The notes under the pieces were generated by a model. That model searched no databases. It was not told where the DNA came from and saw only the letters and a program-made list of their open reading frames with translations. Below are positions 44,116 to 52,739 of a stretch of 64,000 nucleotides of DNA, in pieces (within the stretch, counting starts at the first letter, position 1; every line of letters starts with the position of its first letter). The position numbers and the translations under genes were made by a program. Source of the DNA: a beta proteobacterium AAP65 (GTDB taxonomy: Bacteria > Pseudomonadota > Gammaproteobacteria > Burkholderiales > Burkholderiaceae_C); assembly GCA_001295865.1 (NCBI GenBank), contig LJHW01000002.1:248001-312000 (forward strand). The letters run 5' to 3'.

Positions 44116-47094
44116 ATGTTGTTGACTCGCAAGTCCCAAGCCACCGGCGCCGCTTCGTCGCGCCTGGTGTCCACCCTGGCCCGCGGTGTGTCGCGCGCCA
44201 TCCCCACCATGGACCGCCGCGCCTTTCTGCGCCGCAGCGGCCTGGGCGTGGGCGCCGGCATCGCCGTCTCGCAACTCACGCTGGTGAAGAAGGCCCAGGC
44301 CTCGGACGCCAAGCCTGCCGAGGGCGGTGCCAAGCAGGTGGAAGTCAAGCGCACGATCTGCGGCCACTGCTCGGTGGGCTGCGCGGTCGACGCCGTGGTG
44401 GAAAATGGCGTCTGGGTGCGTCAGGAGCCGGTGTTCGACAGCCCCATCAACCTGGGCGCGCACTGCGCCAAGGGCGCGGCGCTGCGTGAGCACGGCCACG
44501 GCGAGTTCCGGCTGAAGTACCCGATGAAGCTGGTCAACGGCAAGTACCAGCGCATCAGCTGGGACGAGGCCCTGAACGGCATCGCCGCCAAGATGAAAGA
44601 GTTGCGCGAGCAGAGCGGCCCCGATTCGATGTTCTTCATCGGCTCGTCGAAGTTCAACAACGAGCAGGCTTACCTGCTGCGCAAGTTCGTCAGCTTCTGG
44701 GGCACGAACAACACCGACCACCAGGCCCGCATCTGCCACAGCACCACGGTGGCTGGCGTTGCGAATACCTGGGGCTACGGCGCCATGACCAACAGCTACA
44801 ACGACATGCAGAACGCCAAGGCGGCGATGTATATCGGTAGCAACGCCGCTGAAGCCCACCCTGTGAGCATGCTGCACATGCTGCATGCCAAGGAAACCGG
44901 CTGCAAGATGATCGTGGTCGACCCGCGCTTCACGCGCACGGCGGCCAAGGCCGATGAATACGTGCGCCTGCGTTCGGGCGGTGACATCCCGTTCATGTAC
45001 GGCGTGATGTGGCACATCTTCAAGAACGGCTGGGAAGACAAGAAGTACATCGAGGACCGTGTCTACGGCATGGAGAAGGTCCGAGAGGAAGTGCTGAGCC
45101 AGTGGTCGCCCGACAAGGTGCAGGAGGCCTGCGGCGTCGACGAGGCCACCACCTACAAGGTGGCCAAGATCATGAGCGAGAACCGCCCCAGCACCATCGT
45201 CTGGTGCATGGGCCAGACCCAGCACACCACCGGCAACGCCGTGGTGCGCACGTCCTGCCTGTTGCAGCTGGTGCTGGGCAACGTGGGCAAGAGCGGCGGC
45301 GGTACCAACATCTTCCGCGGCCACGACAACGTGCAGGGCGCCACCGACGTGGGCCCCAACCCGGACAGCCTGCCCGGTTACTACGGCCTGGCCGAAGGCT
45401 CGTGGAAACACTTTGCCAACGCCTGGGGCGTGGACTTCGAGTGGATCAAGAAGCAGTACGCGCCCGGCATGATGACCAAGAGCGGCATGACGGTGTCGCG
45501 CTGGGTCGACGGTGTGCTCGAGAACAACGAGCTCATCGACCAGAACAGCAACCTGCGTGGCCTGTTCTTCTGGGGCCACGCGCCGAACTCGCAGACGCGC
45601 GGTCTGGAAATGAAGCGCGCGATGGACAAGCTCGACCTGCTGGTCGTGGTCGACCCCTTCCCGAGTGCCACCGCGGCCATGGCCGCCATGCCCGGCAAGC
45701 CCGAAGACCAGAACGCCAAGCGCGAGGTCTACCTGCTGCCCACCACCACGCAGTTCGAGACCAGTGGCTCCATCACGGCGTCGAACCGCAGTGTCCAGTG
45801 GCGTGAGAAGGTCATCGAGCCGTTGTGGGAGAGCCGCACCGACCACATGATCATGACCCAGCTCGCCGAGAAGCTGGGCTTCAAGAACGAGCTGGTGAAG
45901 AACTACAAGATGGTCAAGGGCAAGGGCGGCATGGAAGAGCCCGAGACCGAATCCATCCTGCGCGAGATCAACAAGAGCGTCTGGACCATCGGCTACACCG
46001 GCCACAGCCCCGAGCGCCTGAAGGCCCACATGCGCAACATGCATGTGTTCGACATCAAGACGCTGCGCGCCAAGGGTGGCATCGACAAGGAAACCGGCTA
46101 CAAGCTCGACGGTGAGTACTTCGGCCTGCCCTGGCCTTGTTTTGGCACGCCCGAGATGAAGCACCCGGGCAGCCCCAACCTGTACGACACCAGCGTGCAC
46201 GTGATGGAAGGCGGCGGTAACTTCCGCGCGAACTTCGGTGTCGAGCGGGATGGTGTTTCTTTGCTGGCTGGTGATGGCTCGCACAGCAAGGGTGCCGACC
46301 TCACCACCGGCTACCCCGAGTTCGACCACCTGCTGTTGAAGAAGCTGGGCTGGTGGGGCGACCTCACCGAGGCCGAACAGAAGGCTGCCGAAGGCAAGAA
46401 CTGGAAGACCGACCCCTCGGGCGGCATCATCCGGGTGGCCATGCAGGTGCACGGTTGCCACCCCTTCGGCAACGCCAAGGCGCGTGCCGTGGTCTGGAAC
46501 TTCCCGGATCCGATTCCCAAGCACCGCGAGCCGCTGTACAGCAACCGCCCCGATCTGGTGGCCAAGTACCCGACGCACGACGACAAGAAGGCCTTTTGGC
46601 GCCTGCCCACGCTCTACAAGACCGTGCAGGAGAAGAACAAGGACATCGGCCAGAAGTACCCGCTGATCATGACCAGCGGTCGTCTGGTCGAGTACGAGGG
46701 CGGCGGTGAAGAAACGCGCTCCAACAAGTGGCTGGCCGAGCTGCAGCAGGACATGTTCGTCGAACTGAACCCGCGTGCCGCCAACGACCGTGGCATCCGC
46801 AACGGCGACTACGTCTGGGTGAAAACACCGCCGATGGAAGGCGTGGCCGGGTTCCAGGGCATCCGCGTGAAGGCGCTGGTGACCGAGCGTGTAGACGCCG
46901 AGACGGTGTTCCTGCCCTTCCACTTCTCGGGGCGCTGGGGCGGTGTCGACCTGAAGCCCTACTACCCCGACGGCGCGGCGCCTGTCGTGCGCGGCGAGGC
47001 CGTCAACACGGCCACGACCTACGGTTACGACAGCGTCACGATGATGCAAGAGACCAAGACCACGGTGTGCCAGATCGAGAAGGCCACGGCCTGA
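44116..47094 (+). CDS. fdhA: Respiratory formate dehydrogenase alpha (catalytic) subunit, Tat-exported
   Basis: 992 residues from ATG 44116; AAGGA is well placed. The Tat signal is MDRRAFLRRSGLGVGAGIAV at residues about 33-52, after a long n-region usual in this family. The 4Fe-4S motif CGHCSVGC begins at C82 (C82, C85, C89) with C117 as fourth ligand. The active-site residue is C207 in RICHSTTVAG, where E. coli FdnG has selenocysteine. MGD-binding domains continue to the end (FHFSGRWGGVDLKPYYP). It oxidises formate in the periplasm and passes electrons through beta to the cytochrome b gamma subunit and quinone. Followed by the beta gene 55 bases on. Confidence 0.95.
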   Translation: MLLTRKSQATGAASSRLVSTLARGVSRAIPTMDRRAFLRRSGLGVGAGIAVSQLTLVKKAQASDAKPAEGGAKQVEVKRTICGHCSVGCAVDAVVENGVWVRQEPVFDSPINLGAHCAKGAALREHGHGEFRLKYPMKLVNGKYQRISWDEALNGIAAKMKELREQSGPDSMFFIGSSKFNNEQAYLLRKFVSFWGTNNTDHQARICHSTTVAGVANTWGYGAMTNSYNDMQNAKAAMYIGSNAAEAHPVSMLHMLHAKETGCKMIVVDPRFTRTAAKADEYVRLRSGGDIPFMYGVMWHIFKNGWEDKKYIEDRVYGMEKVREEVLSQWSPDKVQEACGVDEATTYKVAKIMSENRPSTIVWCMGQTQHTTGNAVVRTSCLLQLVLGNVGKSGGGTNIFRGHDNVQGATDVGPNPDSLPGYYGLAEGSWKHFANAWGVDFEWIKKQYAPGMMTKSGMTVSRWVDGVLENNELIDQNSNLRGLFFWGHAPNSQTRGLEMKRAMDKLDLLVVVDPFPSATAAMAAMPGKPEDQNAKREVYLLPTTTQFETSGSITASNRSVQWREKVIEPLWESRTDHMIMTQLAEKLGFKNELVKNYKMVKGKGGMEEPETESILREINKSVWTIGYTGHSPERLKAHMRNMHVFDIKTLRAKGGIDKETGYKLDGEYFGLPWPCFGTPEMKHPGSPNLYDTSVHVMEGGGNFRANFGVERDGVSLLAGDGSHSKGADLTTGYPEFDHLLLKKLGWWGDLTEAEQKAAEGKNWKTDPSGGIIRVAMQVHGCHPFGNAKARAVVWNFPDPIPKHREPLYSNRPDLVAKYPTHDDKKAFWRLPTLYKTVQEKNKDIGQKYPLIMTSGRLVEYEGGGEETRSNKWLAELQQDMFVELNPRAANDRGIRNGDYVWVKTPPMEGVAGFQGIRVKALVTERVDAETVFLPFHFSGRWGGVDLKPYYPDGAAPVVRGEAVNTATTYGYDSVTMMQETKTTVCQIEKATA

Positions 47095-47149
47095 GCGGGC
47101 GGCTTGAAGACCCCCGCTTGACGACCATCGATCTACTGGAGTTCAGAAC

Positions 47150-47770
47150 ATGGCAAGAATGAAGTTCATCTGCGACGCCGAGCGTTGCATCGAGTGCAAC
47201 GGCTGCGTTACCGCGTGCAAGGCCGAAAACGATGTGCCCTGGGGCGTGAACCGCCGCCGCGTCGTCACCCTCAACGACGGCCTGCCCGGCGAGCGCAGCA
47301 TCTCGGTGGCCTGCATGCACTGCAGCGACGCACCCTGCATGGCCGTGTGCCCGGTCGACTGCTTCTACCGCACAGAACAGGGCGTGGTGCTGCACGACAA
47401 GGACACCTGCATCGGCTGCGGCTACTGCAGCTACGCCTGTCCCTTCGGCGCACCGCAGTTCCCCACCAATGGCACCTTCGGCCTGCGCGGCAAGATGGAC
47501 AAGTGCACCTTCTGCGCCGGTGGCCCGGAAGACAACACCAGCGCCGCCGAGAACGAGAAGTACGGCCGCAACCGCCTGGCCGAAGGCAAGCTGCCGGCCT
47601 GCGCCGAGATGTGCAGCACCAAGGCCCTGCTGGGTGGCGACGGTGACGTCGTGGCCGACATCTTCCGCACCCGCGTGCTCACGCGCGGCAAGGGCAGCGA
47701 GGTCTGGGGCTGGGGCACGGCTTACGGCAAACCCACGGGCGGTGCGCAGAGCACCGGTGCCAAGTCATGA
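47150..47770 (+). CDS. fdhB: Formate dehydrogenase beta subunit (4 x 4Fe-4S)
   Basis: 206 residues. Ferredoxin-like protein with four cysteine clusters: CIECNGCVTACKAE, CMHCSDAPCMAVCPVDC, CIGCGYCSYACPFG, and CTFC... paired with CAEMC later. It relays electrons from the alpha subunit to the cytochrome b. Unlike FdnH it has no C-terminal membrane helix. CTGGAG lies before ATG 47150. Its stop overlaps the start of the small lipoprotein as ATGA. Length and motifs fit the family. Confidence 0.94.
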   Translation: MARMKFICDAERCIECNGCVTACKAENDVPWGVNRRRVVTLNDGLPGERSISVACMHCSDAPCMAVCPVDCFYRTEQGVVLHDKDTCIGCGYCSYACPFGAPQFPTNGTFGLRGKMDKCTFCAGGPEDNTSAAENEKYGRNRLAEGKLPACAEMCSTKALLGGDGDVVADIFRTRVLTRGKGSEVWGWGTAYGKPTGGAQSTGAKS

Positions 47771-48003
47771 GGGCTGCGTGGATGAGCGTGGCCGCCGTGG
47801 CGGCCGCCGTGACCCTGTCGGCCTGTACCGAGAAGCCGCAGACCTCGAGCCAGCGCAAGAGTGACCAGGCCCCCTACGCCACGTCCAACGGGGCTTACAC
47901 CGCCGGCACCTGGAAAGAGGGCGATTCGAAGGCCTGGGAGCGCCAGCTCAGCACGCGCGCCCAGAACGGCCAGAACGAGTACAGCCGCGCCAGCGCGCCC
48001 TGA
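47767..48003 (+). CDS. Small lipoprotein in the formate dehydrogenase operon
   Basis: 78 residues. A lipoprotein signal with lipobox VTLSAC (Cys at about residue 20) is followed by a short polar mature part with a TYTAGTWKEGD-like segment (here TAGTWKEGDSKAWERQL). Translationally coupled (ATGA) to the beta gene and followed by the gamma gene. No family recognised; probably an outer- or inner-membrane-anchored partner of the enzyme. Compare the small exported protein at 49215. Confidence 0.75.
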   Translation: MRAAWMSVAAVAAAVTLSACTEKPQTSSQRKSDQAPYATSNGAYTAGTWKEGDSKAWERQLSTRAQNGQNEYSRASAP

Positions 48004-48034
48004 GCCCACGCGCTCTGCGACACGGGGAGACCCC

Positions 48035-49192
48035 ATGACGACATCCATCCGAACCCTGCTCGGTGGCCTGGCACTGGCCGCGGCCACGCTGGGCCCGGTG
48101 CAGGCGCAGCCCGCCACGCCGGCCCAGGGCGCCCCTGCAGCCGAGGCCCCGGCGGCCAAGAACGGCCCACCGGCCGGTTTCGTGGCACCGGCCGAGCCGC
48201 GTGCCGACGAGAACAACGCCGAGCGCAACAAGACCCAGCCCGGCAACAACGCGCCGGTATGGCGCGCCGTGCGTGAAACGGGCGGCCTCACGTCGCTGCC
48301 CGGCGCCGAGAAGGGCGTGCTGATCCAGCCTTTTGTGCAGTACCCCGGCTCCAAGTTCACCACCGCCGGCGAAGCCTGGCGCCAGGTGCGCAACCAGTGG
48401 ATCCTGCCCTACGGCGGTTCGCTGTTGCTCATCGTGGTGGTCGCCATGGGCCTGTTCTACAAGGCCAAGGGCAGCATGGGCGGGCACGAGCCCGACACCG
48501 GCCGCAAGATCGAGCGTTTCACGCCGCTGGAGCGCGCCGCCCACTGGACGAACGCCATCGCCTTCGTGGCGCTGGCGGTCTCGGGCGTGATCATGGCCTG
48601 GGGCAAGTTTTTTCTGCTGCCCATCCTGGGGGGCACGCTGTTCGGCTGGCTGACCTACGCGCTGAAGAACCTGCACAACTTCGCCGGGCCGCTGTTCGCG
48701 GTGTCGCTGTTGATCGTGCTCGTCACCTTCGTCAAGGACAACTGGCCTTCGGCCGACGACTGGAAGTGGATCAAGCACGCCGGTGGCCTCTTCGGTGCGG
48801 AAGAGGTGCCCTCGCACCGCTTCAACGCCGGCGAGAAGATCGTCTTCTGGGGCGGCGTGCTCGTGCTGGGCTTCATCGTCGTGGCCTCGGGCCTGGTGCT
48901 GAACATGCTCGTGCCCGGCATGGCCTACCTGCGCAGCGACATGCAGATCGCGCACATGGTGCACGCCGTGGCCGGCGTGCTGATGATGGCCATGTTCCTC
49001 GGCCACATCTACATGGGCACCATTGGCATGAAGGGCGCGTACAGCGCCATGCGCACGGGTTACGTGGACGAAGGCTGGGCGAAGGAACACCACCGCTTGT
49101 GGTACGACGACGTGCGCGCCGGCCGCATCCCGGCCCAGCGCTCGGGCCAGGCCGCGCCGCTGGGTGCGCCGGCTTCGGGCCACGCCGACTGA
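48035..49192 (+). CDS. fdhC: Formate dehydrogenase gamma subunit (cytochrome b556)
   Basis: 385 residues from ATG 48035 with GGGGAGA upstream. Signal sequence (TLLGGLALAAATLGPVQAQ), then about 100 mostly polar residues in the periplasm, then five TM helices (about residues 128-148, 170-190, 215-240, 265-290, 305-325). Haem-ligand candidates are the His in RAAHWTNA, NLHNF, IAHMVHAV and GHIYMG. It anchors the enzyme and passes electrons to quinone. Family members are often shorter (about 210); the periplasmic N-terminal part is typical of betaproteobacterial versions. Confidence 0.9.
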   Translation: MTTSIRTLLGGLALAAATLGPVQAQPATPAQGAPAAEAPAAKNGPPAGFVAPAEPRADENNAERNKTQPGNNAPVWRAVRETGGLTSLPGAEKGVLIQPFVQYPGSKFTTAGEAWRQVRNQWILPYGGSLLLIVVVAMGLFYKAKGSMGGHEPDTGRKIERFTPLERAAHWTNAIAFVALAVSGVIMAWGKFFLLPILGGTLFGWLTYALKNLHNFAGPLFAVSLLIVLVTFVKDNWPSADDWKWIKHAGGLFGAEEVPSHRFNAGEKIVFWGGVLVLGFIVVASGLVLNMLVPGMAYLRSDMQIAHMVHAVAGVLMMAMFLGHIYMGTIGMKGAYSAMRTGYVDEGWAKEHHRLWYDDVRAGRIPAQRSGQAAPLGAPASGHAD

Positions 49193-49214
49193 CGCTAGAA
49201 GGACGATGCCTGAC

Positions 49215-49565
49215 ATGAAGAAGAACCTGATCCTGGCCGGCGCCGCGCTGGCCATGCTGTCGGTGGCTGCAGAAGCCAAGCTGCCGCCCCTGAGCGACGA
49301 AGCCAAGGCCAAGGCCGCCGAGGCCGCCGCCAAGACGGCGCACGCCGGTAAGGTGAGCGGCTACCAGCTCTGCTTGTCGATGGAACGTGTGGCCAAGGGC
49401 TACTACGAGCAGGCCAAGAAGGCCGGCAAAGAGACCAAGCCCGCCACCGCCACGCCGCCTTGTGCCGACCCCGGCCCCTTCGTCTACACGCCGCCGGCGC
49501 CGGCGGCCGCCCCCGGCGCAGCGCCGGCGCCCGCCGTGGCGGCTGCACCGGCGGCCAAGAAGTAA
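49215..49565 (+). CDS. Small periplasmic protein of the formate dehydrogenase operon
   Basis: 116 residues from ATG 49215, which gives a normal signal peptide (ILAGAALAMLSVAAEA); ATG 49206 is possible but lies only two bases after AAGGA. The mature part has YQLCLSMERVAKGYYEQAKK and TATPPCADPGPFVYTPP, two cysteines that may pair, and an Ala/Pro tail ending PAAKK. No family recognised. It follows the gamma gene by 22 bases and precedes fdhD. Role unknown. Confidence 0.75.
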   Translation: MKKNLILAGAALAMLSVAAEAKLPPLSDEAKAKAAEAAAKTAHAGKVSGYQLCLSMERVAKGYYEQAKKAGKETKPATATPPCADPGPFVYTPPAPAAAPGAAPAPAVAAAPAAKK

Positions 49566-49586
49566 GGGCACCGGCCCTTGGCCGCG

Positions 49587-50519
49587 ATGGCACCTTCGTC
49601 CCCCGAGGCCTTGCCCCTGCCTGCAGCCCTTCCGCTGCAGCCGGTGGCTGGCGCGCCGCGTCTCACGGCCGCGCAATGCGAGTTGCTGCGCGAGATCACC
49701 ATCCTCGACGAGTATGGTGAGCGCCGCTGCATCCACATCCCGGCTGAGCGCCCGCTGACGGTGTTCGTCGACAAGCGCGAACTCGTGACGCTGATGACGC
49801 TGGGCGCCTGTCCCGAGTTGCTGGTGCTGGGCTACCTGCGCAATCAGCGGCTCATCGACCGCGTGCAGGAGGTCGAGTCCATCACCGTCGACTGGGACGT
49901 CGGCGCTGCCGCCGTGCGCACGCACGCGGGCGTGAGCGACATCGAGGCCAAGACCGCGCAGCGGGTGGTCACCACCGGTTGCGGCCAGGGCACGGTTTTC
50001 GGCGACGCGATGACGCAGCTGGACACTGTGCGCCTGCCCAGCTCTGCCAGCGCGCGTATCCGCCAGAGCACGCTGCACCGCATGCTGGAAACGATGCGCC
50101 AGCAGGACAGCATCCACCGCAAGGCCGGCTCGGTGCACGGCTGCGCGCTCTTCGGCCTGCATGCCGGTGGCGGCTGCGAGAAGCTGTTTTTCGTCGAAGA
50201 CGTGGGCCGCCACAACGCCATCGACGCCATCGCCGGCTGGATGGGTCTGCACGGCATCGGCGGGGCCGACAAGGCTTTCTACACGACGGGCCGGCTCACC
50301 AGCGAGATGGTGATGAAGGCGGCACAGATGGGCGTGCCCATCGTCGTCTCGCGCAACGGCGTCACGGCCATGGGGCACGAGCTGGCTTCGCGCTTGGGCA
50401 TGACGCTCTTCGGCCGTGCGGCCAACCGGCACTTCCTGTGCTACTCGGGGTTCGAACGCTTCGACTCCGAGCCCGAACCGCAGCGCGCTCCCGTGCGTGT
50501 GGTGGCGCAGTCCGACTGA
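49587..50519 (+). CDS. fdhD: Formate dehydrogenase accessory sulfurtransferase FdhD
   Basis: 310 residues from ATG 49587 (TTG 49578 is upstream). FdhD passes sulfur from IscS to the Mo/W-MGD cofactor of formate dehydrogenases. Conserved blocks: PLTVFVDKRELVTLMTLG, HAGVSDIEAKTA, GGGCEKLFFVEDVGRHNA, and PIVVSRNGVT. The usual CxxC loop (C121/C124 in E. coli) is here TTGCGQGT with one Cys (C132). It can serve both dehydrogenases in the window. It converges on moeA with 33 bases between stops. Confidence 0.94.
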   Translation: MAPSSPEALPLPAALPLQPVAGAPRLTAAQCELLREITILDEYGERRCIHIPAERPLTVFVDKRELVTLMTLGACPELLVLGYLRNQRLIDRVQEVESITVDWDVGAAAVRTHAGVSDIEAKTAQRVVTTGCGQGTVFGDAMTQLDTVRLPSSASARIRQSTLHRMLETMRQQDSIHRKAGSVHGCALFGLHAGGGCEKLFFVEDVGRHNAIDAIAGWMGLHGIGGADKAFYTTGRLTSEMVMKAAQMGVPIVVSRNGVTAMGHELASRLGMTLFGRAANRHFLCYSGFERFDSEPEPQRAPVRVVAQSD

Positions 50520-50552
50520 GTGCTGGGTGCGCCGGGTGCGCACCGCCGCAAC

Positions 50553-51848
50553 TCAGACCAGGCCGTCGAACATCCAGACGTCCACCCAGCCGCCCTCGGC
50601 CACCGAGCCCTGCTCGTGGCCCAGCACCACCAGGCAGTTCGCTTCGCTCATGCTGCGCAGGATGCCCGCGCCTTGCGAGCCCGCCAGCCGCACCTGCCAG
50701 CCTTCGGGCCCGCGCTCGACGATGCCGCGCTGGAACTCGGTGCGCCCCGGCCGCTTGCGCAGCGCGGTGGTGCAGCGCGCCTGCAGCACGGGCAAGGGCT
50801 GCGGCGTGGCACCGGCCAGCTGCAGCAGCGCCTCGCGCGCAAAGCTGTAGAAGGTGACGAGCGCGGCCACCGGGTTGCCGGGCAGCGCAAACAGCCAGCA
50901 AGGCGGCTCGCCAGCATCACGTTTCAGCGGTCCGAAGGCGAAGGGCCGGCCGGGCCGCATGGCCACCTTCCAGAAGGCCACCTCGCCCAGCTTCGCCAGC
51001 ACGGCGCGCGTGTGGTCGGCATCCCCCATGCTCACACCGCCGCTGGTGAGCACCACGTCGGCCTCGGCCATGGCGCGGGCCAGTGTGGCCTGCAGCGCGG
51101 CGGGCTCGTCGCGAACCAGCCCCAGGTCCAGCACCTCCATGCCCAGGCGCTGCAGCGCGGCCATCAGGCTGTAGCGGTTGCTGTCGTAGATGCAGCCGGG
51201 CTCCAGCACCTGGCCCAGGGTGCGCAATTCGTCGCCGGTGGAAAACAGCGCCACGCGCAGGCGGCGCAGCACCGTGACCTCTGCGATGCCAAGCGAGGCC
51301 ACCAGGCCCAGGTCGGCCGGCTTCAGCACACGCCCGGCGCGCAGCGCGGGCTTGCCCACGGCCAGGTCTTCGCCGCGGTGGCGGCGGTTCTCGCCGGTGC
51401 GGATGACGCCTGGCTCGATGTGCACGAGATCGCCGCCCGGCTGCGCCTGCACGCGGCACAGCTCCAGCGGCACCACGGTGTCCAGCCCGGTGGGCATCAC
51501 CGCGCCCGTCATGATGCGCAGGCACTCGCCAGCGCCCACGGCGCCCGCCCAGGGCGCGCCGGCGAAGAGCGTGCCGACGGCACGCAGCGTGGTGGTCGCG
51601 CTGGCCTGCAGCGCCTGGCCGGCGAAGGCGTAGCCGTCCATGGCCGAGTTGTCGTGGGCGGGCACGTCGATGGGCGACAGCAGGTCGGCTGCCAGCACGC
51701 GGCCCAGGGCCTGCGGCAGTGGCACGGTTTCGTGCGCGGTGATCGGCTGCAGCGCCGCGGCGATGGCGGCGCGCGCTTCGTCGACGCTGAGGTTGCGGTC
51801 ACCCGCCATCAGGGGCGAAACGCCGAGTTCGGTGCGGGGGTCGGGCAT
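50553..51848 (-). CDS. moeA: Molybdopterin molybdenumtransferase MoeA
   Basis: 431 residues from ATG 51848 (an internal ATG at 51809 is possible). MoeA ligates molybdate to adenylated molybdopterin. Domain I start: AHDNSAMDGYAFAG; cofactor-binding RIMTGAVMPTGLDTVVPLE; domain III VLTSGGVSMGDADHTR; and FALPGNPVAALVTFY. C-terminal domain IV to the end. It precedes the ABC transporter genes in the opposite direction (168 bases), a common molybdenum-uptake plus cofactor arrangement. Length is normal for MoeA. Confidence 0.95.
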   Translation of the reverse strand: MPDPRTELGVSPLMAGDRNLSVDEARAAIAAALQPITAHETVPLPQALGRVLAADLLSPIDVPAHDNSAMDGYAFAGQALQASATTTLRAVGTLFAGAPWAGAVGAGECLRIMTGAVMPTGLDTVVPLELCRVQAQPGGDLVHIEPGVIRTGENRRHRGEDLAVGKPALRAGRVLKPADLGLVASLGIAEVTVLRRLRVALFSTGDELRTLGQVLEPGCIYDSNRYSLMAALQRLGMEVLDLGLVRDEPAALQATLARAMAEADVVLTSGGVSMGDADHTRAVLAKLGEVAFWKVAMRPGRPFAFGPLKRDAGEPPCWLFALPGNPVAALVTFYSFAREALLQLAGATPQPLPVLQARCTTALRKRPGRTEFQRGIVERGPEGWQVRLAGSQGAGILRSMSEANCLVVLGHEQGSVAEGGWVDVWMFDGLV

Positions 51849-52016
51849 GCGGTGGGTGCAGCGGAAAACGTGGCGGGCCGGGCGGCGTGCGCCGGTGCAT
51901 CGATTTTGCCTGTGCCCAGGGCGCAGCCGGCGCGGCCTATGCAAGCCCGTGCCTATCGGTCGGCCGCCGCGCTGGCGGCAGAATCCCGCGCTTTGCCCGC
52001 GGCGCCCTCGCCACCC

Positions 52017-52739
52017 ATGAACACCGTCTCCGACAGCCTGCAGCTCGCGGCCCAGCTCATCCTGGGCCTGGACGCGGCCTTGCTGCACATCGTGGGCCTG
52101 TCGCTGCAGGTCAGCGGCCTGGCCTGCGCGGTGGGGGCCGTGTTCGGCCTGCTGCTGGGTGCCTGGCTGGCCGTGGCACGCGTGCCCGGCCACGCGGTGC
52201 TGGTGTGGGCGCTGAACACGCTGCTCGCCCTGCCTTCGGTGGTGGTGGGGCTGGCCGTGTACCTCTTGCTCTCGCGCGCGGGGCCGCTGGGGCACTGGGG
52301 CATCCTCTTCACGCCGACGGCGATGGTCATCGCGCAGAGCATCCTCGTCGTGCCGCTGATCGCCGCATTGGCGCGCCGCCTGGTGCTGGAAGCCATGGCC
52401 CAGGGCGGCGACCAGCTGCGTTCGCTGGGCGCCACGCCGCTGCAGGCCGCCGGGCTGATGCTGCTGCACACGCGCGTGGGCGTGCTCACGGTGCTGCTCA
52501 CGGCCTTCGGCCGCGCCATTGCCGAGGTGGGTGCGGTGATGATCGTGGGCGGCAACATCGACGGTGTCACACGCGTGATGACCACTGCCATCGCGCTGGA
52601 AACCAGCAAGGGCGACCTGCCGCTGGCCCTGGCGCTCGGCGTGGTGCTGCTGGCCGTGGTGGGCGTGGTCAACCTCGTGATCGGTGCGCTGCAGTGGCGC
52701 GGCGGCACGGCCCTGCGCGGGCCGGAGGCGCTGGCTTGA
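52017..52739 (+). CDS. Oxyanion ABC permease (tungstate/molybdate type)
   Basis: 240 residues from ATG 52017, five or six TM helices. The cytoplasmic EAA-loop motif reads GATPLQAAGLMLL near residue 142; the core LLAFGRAIAEVGAVMIVGGN (about residues 160-180; here TAFGRAIAEVGAVMIVGG) is typical of tungstate/TupB and related permeases. The stop overlaps the ATPase start as TTGA. No substrate-binding protein gene is adjacent. Context (moeA, formate dehydrogenases) favours tungstate or molybdate; the substrate is not proven. Confidence 0.85.
   Translation: MNTVSDSLQLAAQLILGLDAALLHIVGLSLQVSGLACAVGAVFGLLLGAWLAVARVPGHAVLVWALNTLLALPSVVVGLAVYLLLSRAGPLGHWGILFTPTAMVIAQSILVVPLIAALARRLVLEAMAQGGDQLRSLGATPLQAAGLMLLHTRVGVLTVLLTAFGRAIAEVGAVMIVGGNIDGVTRVMTTAIALETSKGDLPLALALGVVLLAVVGVVNLVIGALQWRGGTALRGPEALA

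Noticed and set aside
44734..44736. Possible selenocysteine site in the respiratory formate dehydrogenase
   Set aside because: The codon is TGC (Cys207), not TGA, and no in-frame TGA is present, so this is a Cys-type enzyme.
43627..47049. A 1140-codon minus-strand frame opposite the formate dehydrogenase alpha gene
   Set aside because: A GC-rich shadow of the real alpha gene; the strongly skewed His/Val composition is typical of antisense frames here.
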